A stretch of 64,000 nucleotides of DNA from Gammaproteobacteria bacterium. GTDB taxonomy: Bacteria > Pseudomonadota > Gammaproteobacteria > Steroidobacterales > Steroidobacteraceae. The notes under the pieces are model-generated. The model saw nothing but the letters and a program-made list of their open reading frames with translations. It was not told where the DNA came from and did not search any database. The position numbers were made by a program, and so were the translations under genes. The stretch lies in NCBI GenBank assembly GCA_947455595.1, contig CANGOP010000012.1:1-64000 (forward strand). The letters run 5' to 3'. Position 1 is the stretch's first letter, and every line of letters starts with the position of its first letter. Shown here piece after piece: positions 60,081 through 64,000 of this stretch.

Positions 60081-60263
60081 TTACTCGAGTTCTGAGCGAG
60101 GACTCAGCCGCTCGGTCACGATACGCTGATACACAGCCGAGACGCTGCGGCCCAGTACCGTCGCAATCTCCGCGCGTGGTGCCCCTCGATCAACGAGCGC
60201 CTTTAATTTTCTTAAATCGGATGAAGTCCATCCCGACCCATGATGGGCTCGCTTTCTCGTCAT
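60081..60263 (-). CDS. Small SANT/Myb-like helix-turn-helix protein
   Basis: About 60 residues from the ATG at 60263. The sequence SGWTSSDLRKLKALVDRGAPRAEIATVLGRSVSAVYQRI reads as a three-helix Myb/SANT-type DNA-binding unit: a Trp at the start of helix 1 and a recognition helix SVSAVYQRIVTE. It is very basic. Small proteins of this shape are common in proteobacteria and lack a known role. It converges on the DUF962 gene. Confidence 0.65.
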   Translation of the reverse strand: MTRKRAHHGSGWTSSDLRKLKALVDRGAPRAEIATVLGRSVSAVYQRIVTERLSPRSELE

Positions 60264-60378
60264 CACCACTCGCGCTCTCCCCAATCCCCAGCACTCGCCC
60301 CGACCATACGGGGGGCGGCATCATGCACCGGTTAGACGTTAATGCCAATCCCGATATGACCCTACAGGCAAAAAATTT

Positions 60379-61290
60379 TTAGTCGCGCTCGACCGCCCAG
60401 CGTTGTAAGGCTTCTTCGAAAACGATCGCGTGCAATTCAGTGGTCCGTCGAGTCGTCGGCGCATATCCGCCGCCGAGTACGATCGCAAGTGGCGCATGCC
60501 AATCCCGTACAGCTTGGATCACCGCATGATCCCGACGACGCAGTCCGTCCTCACTGAGCGCCAGGCGCCCGTAGCGATCACCCTCGACCACATCGACCCC
60601 GGCAACATAAAAAACGATGTCCGGACGATGGATGGCCAGCGCTTGATGGAGCGCCGGCGTGAGTGCCGCAAGATAGCCCTCATCGGAGGTTCCGTCGGGC
60701 AACCCCACGTCATGCGTGGAGGCCGGTTTGATGGCTGGATAATTGCGCTCACCATGCACCGACAAGGTGTAGACCGCTGACCGGCCCGAGAAAATCGCGG
60801 CAGTGCCATTACCCTGATGAACATCCAGATCGATGACCAAAGCACGCTGAATACGCCCATCGGCGAGCAGCCGCTCGATCGCAACCGCCACATCGTTGAT
60901 GACGCAGAACCCCTCGCCGTGATCGGCAAACGCGTGGTGGGTCCCACCGGCCAAATTCGCCGCCAATCCGTCAGAGAGCGCTGCCGCGGCAGCTAAACAG
61001 GTTCCCTCAACGGTTAGCCGGGAACGTCGCCAGAGACGAGGCGTAAAGGGGATCCCCAATGCCCGTCGCTCAGCCGGCGTCAATGCATCCGTTTGCAAAC
61101 GCTCCAGATACGCGGGCGTGTGGACACGCTGCAGATCGTCCAACGAGACTTCGGTCGGCTCCACATATTGAATTTTCGGTGAGAGACCGCGCTCGTCCAG
61201 TAGGGAACGTAGCAAGAGATACTTGCCCATCGGGTAGGGATGGGTTGGCGGCAAATCAACGCGATAGCCTTCGTGATAACTCACGCGCAT
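60379..61290 (-). CDS. Histone deacetylase family zinc hydrolase
   Basis: A 303-residue protein of the arginase/deacetylase fold from the ATG at 61290. The zinc site and active-site segments are NLAGGTHHAFADHGEGFCVINDVAVA (HH pair), VIDLDVHQGNGTAAIFSG (Asp, His), and the final VLGGGYAPT. Bacterial members deacetylate acetylated polyamines, acetoin-related AcuC substrates or small amides. The gabT gene upstream on the same strand would suit a polyamine/GABA role, but that is inference. Confidence 0.88.
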   Translation of the reverse strand: MRVSYHEGYRVDLPPTHPYPMGKYLLLRSLLDERGLSPKIQYVEPTEVSLDDLQRVHTPAYLERLQTDALTPAERRALGIPFTPRLWRRSRLTVEGTCLAAAAALSDGLAANLAGGTHHAFADHGEGFCVINDVAVAIERLLADGRIQRALVIDLDVHQGNGTAAIFSGRSAVYTLSVHGERNYPAIKPASTHDVGLPDGTSDEGYLAALTPALHQALAIHRPDIVFYVAGVDVVEGDRYGRLALSEDGLRRRDHAVIQAVRDWHAPLAIVLGGGYAPTTRRTTELHAIVFEEALQRWAVERD

Positions 61291-61383
61291 CACAACAGAA
61301 CCTCCGCCCAAAACCGAATTTTTACGGCACCGTCACAAGATGGGACCGATCGCCTCGAGGGTATCAGGGCCTCAGAACAAGCA

Positions 61384-61411
61384 AGGCCCGTGTCGCGAAC
61401 AACACGGGCCT
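61384..61411 (-). terminator. Hairpin terminator after gabT
   Basis: AGGCCCGTGT, a CGCGAACA loop, then ACACGGGCCT: a perfect 10-bp stem about 24 bases past the gabT stop, followed by T-rich sequence on the minus strand. Confidence 0.7.
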
Positions 61412-61434
61412 CGGCGTCAAGACGAACGAATGGC

Positions 61435-62742
61435 TTAAGCGATTTTCGCGGCGACGGCCGGCGCCGTCACTTCAGCAAGACTACGCTCCAGAATATCGAG
61501 GCCCTCCGCCAAGATCTCATCACTCACCGTCAAGGGCACGAGGAAGCGGATGACATTCGACCGCGTACCGCAAGAGAGAATGACGAGGCCGTTCGCCGCA
61601 GCCTTGGCCACGAGGGCTTTGGTCAGATCGGCGTCGGGACGCGCCACATCGCCATCCTTGACCAACTCCAGTGCGATCATCGCGCCAAGACCGCGCACAT
61701 CGCCGACGCAGGTGTAGCCCTTCGCCGTCAAGCCGTTCAGACGGTGCTTAATTTGCGCACCAATCATGTTGGCACGCGCACACAGATTCTCCTCCTCGAT
61801 TACCTCGAGAACGGCGAGCGCTGCAGCGCAGGAAATCGGTGAGCCCGCATAGGTGCCACCCAGGCCGCCTGGGGCCGGCCCATCCATGATCGCTGCCTTG
61901 CCGATAACGCCCGAGAGCGGGAAGCCACCGGCGAGGCTCTTCGCGACGGTGATCAAGTCCGGCTCGATACCCGCATGCTCAATCGCGAACAGTTTCCCCG
62001 TCCGAGCAAAACCGGTCTGCACTTCGTCGGCGATGAGCAGAATGCCGTGCTGGTCGCACAGCTGACGCAATGCCACGAGCAACTCGACTGGCGCCTGATA
62101 GAAACCACCCTCACCCTGTACCGGCTCAATGATGATGGCCGCTACGCGGGCCGGATCAACGTCGGCCTTGAGCAGCGTGTCCAGTGTCGCAAGCGACTGC
62201 TGGACCGTGACACCCAGAATAGGGCTCGGGAACGGCACGTGAAAAATTTCCGCCGGCATCGGGCCGAAGCCCGTCTTGTAAGGTGCCACTTTGCCCGTCA
62301 GGCCCATGGTCATCATGGTGCGCCCGTGGAACGAGCCGGAGAATGCAATGACGGCGCTGCGCTTGGTGTAGGCACGCGCAATCTTGACCGCGTTCTCAAC
62401 CGCTTCCGCACCGGTGGTGAGGAACATGGTCTTCTTCGGGGTGGGTCCTGGCGCCAAGTGATTCAGGCGATCCGACAACCGCACATAACTTTCGTACTGC
62501 GTCACCTGAAAGCAGGTGTGCGAATACAGTTCTAACTGTGCCTTGACCGCGGCCTGCACCTTCGGATGCAAATGGCCGGTATTGAGCACCGCGATGCCAC
62601 CTGCGAAATCAATGTAACGCTTGCCTTCGACGTCCCAGATCTCCGAGTTCTTCGCTTTGGCGGTGAACACCGGCAGAAGGTTCGAGACGCCACGAGGGAC
62701 AGCCGTCTCACGAAGTTTTTGCAGCTCAGCGTTCGTCGTCAT
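61435..62742 (-). CDS. gabT: 4-aminobutyrate aminotransferase
   Basis: A 435-residue class III PLP aminotransferase converting GABA and 2-oxoglutarate to succinate semialdehyde and glutamate. Typical GabT segments: LPVFTAKAKNSEIWDVEGKRYIDFAGGIAVLNTGH, TTGAEAVENAVKIARAYT, FSGSFHGRTMMTMGLTGKVAPYK, the PLP region IADEVQTGFARTGKLFA and the PLP lysine in TVAKSLAGGFPLSGVIGK. The length matches GabT. A terminator hairpin separates it from the deacetylase. Confidence 0.94.
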   Translation of the reverse strand: MTTNAELQKLRETAVPRGVSNLLPVFTAKAKNSEIWDVEGKRYIDFAGGIAVLNTGHLHPKVQAAVKAQLELYSHTCFQVTQYESYVRLSDRLNHLAPGPTPKKTMFLTTGAEAVENAVKIARAYTKRSAVIAFSGSFHGRTMMTMGLTGKVAPYKTGFGPMPAEIFHVPFPSPILGVTVQQSLATLDTLLKADVDPARVAAIIIEPVQGEGGFYQAPVELLVALRQLCDQHGILLIADEVQTGFARTGKLFAIEHAGIEPDLITVAKSLAGGFPLSGVIGKAAIMDGPAPGGLGGTYAGSPISCAAALAVLEVIEEENLCARANMIGAQIKHRLNGLTAKGYTCVGDVRGLGAMIALELVKDGDVARPDADLTKALVAKAAANGLVILSCGTRSNVIRFLVPLTVSDEILAEGLDILERSLAEVTAPAVAAKIA

Positions 62743-62882
62743 GGCGGGTTCGCTCCGATTAAATGGGGCCTGCTCCGCGTCGCCGGCCCGGGTTGAACGA
62801 CAAGCGTATCAGCCGGCGACACGCTTCGTCATGCCGGCCGCTACTAAAGTTCTGAAATATATGATTTTTTAGTGCGCTAGCG

Positions 62883-63893
62883 TCAGGTCAGGCGGACCAG
62901 CTGCTTGCCAAAATTGCGCCCCTGCAGCAATCCAAAAAACGCCTCCGGAGCCGCCTCTAGACCCTCGGCGATGGATTCGCGATAGCGCAGACGCCCCTCC
63001 ACATGTAGGCGGGCGAGTTCTTTGAACGCCTCGAGCATGTCCGCGGGATTTTCACTGATGATGAAGCCCTGCACTTTGAGACGGGAACGCAAGATAACCG
63101 TGGGATCTTTCAGCGGCACGGGTTCCCCGTTGTACCCGGCGATCATCCCGCAGACGGCGACTCGCCCGAACGCATTCATGCGCCGCAACGTCCCTTCAAA
63201 AACGAGCCCGCCCACATTCTCAAAGCAGCCGTCGACGCCATTGGGCGCCGCGGCCGCCAACGCCACGTCAAACGCACGCGCGTCGCGCAGCGCCTTGTGG
63301 TCGAGGCAGGCATCGAATCCCAACTCATCCGTCACATAGGCGCACTTCTCGGGACCGCCGGCAATTCCAACCACGCGACAGCCCGCAGCTTTAGCCAACT
63401 GACCCACCACAGAGCCCACAGCGCCCGATGCGGCGCTGACCACAACGGTCTCACCCGCTTTGGGTTCCATGATGCGATTCAAGCCGTACCAAGCTGTCAT
63501 GCCCGGCATACCGAGCGCACCCAAGTAGCGCTGCAGCGGCGCCAGATTCGGATCGATGCGATGCACCATACGCAGCGCTTCACCGGCGACCAGCGCGTAT
63601 TCCTGCCAGCCACCGAACGCCAGCACGGTATCGCCGACCGCAAAGCCCTCATGACCGCTCGCGGCTACAACGCCGACGGTACCACCGAGCATGACGGCGT
63701 CTAACGGATGCGGATCTGCATAGGACTTCGTAGTGCTCATTCGTCCCCGCATGTAGGGATCGAGCGAAAGCCAGTGATTGCGGATCAGGATCTCGCCAGA
63801 CGCGGGCACCGGCACCGGCACGGACTCCAGACGGAAATTCTCGGGTCCCGGCGCGCCTTCAGGACGGGATGCCAACACGATACGTCGATTCAT
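62883..63893 (-). CDS. NADP-dependent oxidoreductase, MDR family (curcumin reductase-like)
   Basis: About 336 residues from ATG 63893 (the track starts three codons earlier). It lacks zinc-ligand cysteines and has the leukotriene B4 dehydrogenase/YncB-type layout: NHWLSLDPYMRGRMS in the N-domain, GMPGMTAWYGLNRIMEPKAGETVVVSAASGAVGSVVGQLAKAAGCRVVGIAGG in the Rossmann domain, and the C-terminal LQGRNFGKQLVRL. These enzymes reduce enones with NADPH. It follows a partial gene on the same strand by about 45 bases. Confidence 0.9.
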   Translation of the reverse strand: MNRRIVLASRPEGAPGPENFRLESVPVPVPASGEILIRNHWLSLDPYMRGRMSTTKSYADPHPLDAVMLGGTVGVVAASGHEGFAVGDTVLAFGGWQEYALVAGEALRMVHRIDPNLAPLQRYLGALGMPGMTAWYGLNRIMEPKAGETVVVSAASGAVGSVVGQLAKAAGCRVVGIAGGPEKCAYVTDELGFDACLDHKALRDARAFDVALAAAAPNGVDGCFENVGGLVFEGTLRRMNAFGRVAVCGMIAGYNGEPVPLKDPTVILRSRLKVQGFIISENPADMLEAFKELARLHVEGRLRYRESIAEGLEAAPEAFFGLLQGRNFGKQLVRLT

Positions 63894-63938
63894 GGCTGTC
63901 ATCGGAAATCCTTTGGCTTGCGCCGATTATTTGTTCCG

Positions 63939-64000
63939 TCACGCCGCGCGCGAGGCGCTCGCAATACCCAGTTGCGTGAGGATGCCTTGAGCCGCTTCAC
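63939..64000 (-). CDS. Partial C-terminus of an unidentified protein
   Basis: The last 62 bases, read on the minus strand, give EAAQGILTQLGIASASRAA and a stop, open to the window edge. It is too short to identify. Its stop lies about 45 bases before the MDR reductase start, so the two may form an operon. Confidence 0.45.
   Translation of the reverse strand, partial: EAAQGILTQLGIASASRAA

Overview
This is a gene-dense, roughly 58-60% G+C chromosomal window from a gammaproteobacterium. Evidence for that is the order ftsY-ftsE-ftsX-rpoH, the dut/coaBC/radC/rpmB/rpmG/mutM cluster, coaD-rsmD, mutY-yggX and two TonB-dependent receptors. The gene content suggests a free-living aerobe near the Nevskiales/Steroidobacterales/Xanthomonadales, but that placement is inference. 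There are no phage genes, insertion sequences, CRISPR arrays or rRNA genes. Two tRNAs (Phe-GAA and Gly-CCC) are present.

Layout. 1-16 kb is an amino-acid/peptide scavenging region: ornithine cyclodeaminase (3' end) and arginase, a TonB-dependent receptor, a metal-dependent cyclase, an exported serine hydrolase, a di-haem cytochrome c peroxidase, and a polar amino-acid ABC system. That system is a binding protein-permease fusion plus an ATPase with an extra C-terminal domain. An amidase, a DUF885 metallohydrolase, an FAD amine oxidoreductase and a solitary binding lipoprotein follow. 16-19.5 kb holds small zinc-ribbon proteins, a quinone reductase, an FNT-type formate/nitrite channel and a small outer-membrane barrel. 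19.5-22.5 kb is a sulfur module on the minus strand: two YeeE/YedE half-transporters, a persulfide dioxygenase-rhodanese fusion and a TauE/SafE exporter. 22.5-24.5 kb is sparse: one unrecognised protein and tRNA-Phe. 24.5-32.5 kb has a large TonB receptor, yggX and mutY, an ECF sigma/putative anti-sigma/DUF4097 operon, and a YceI-cytochrome b561-YceI operon. 32.5-42.2 kb has a LysR regulator, a poly-gamma-glutamate hydrolase-like protein, tRNA-Gly, an S9 peptidase, an APC permease divergent from a periplasmic chorismate mutase-cyclohexadienyl dehydratase fusion, an M24 peptidase and a PPK2 kinase. 42.2-59.6 kb is housekeeping: trmB, xth-ampG-Rieske, pyrE, dut-coaBC, radC, rpmBG, mutM, ggt-coaD-rsmD, a large lipase-like lipoprotein, ftsYEX and rpoH. 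59.6-64 kb has an Mpo1-like membrane protein, a small helix-turn-helix protein, a histone-deacetylase-family hydrolase, gabT and an MDR-family reductase.

Most notable observations. (1) Both polar amino-acid binding proteins in the first 16 kb have their two lobes in swapped order (lobe 2 then lobe 1), i.e. a circular permutation, and one of them is fused to its permease. The partner ATPase carries a tail that resembles a decayed anti-sigma/HATPase domain. The transporter genes also look lower in G+C than their neighbours. (2) A perfect CIRCE element lies just upstream of rpoH, which would place the heat-shock sigma factor under the HrcA repressor. (3) Periplasmic phenylpyruvate synthesis is carried on a single exported AroQ-PheC polypeptide.
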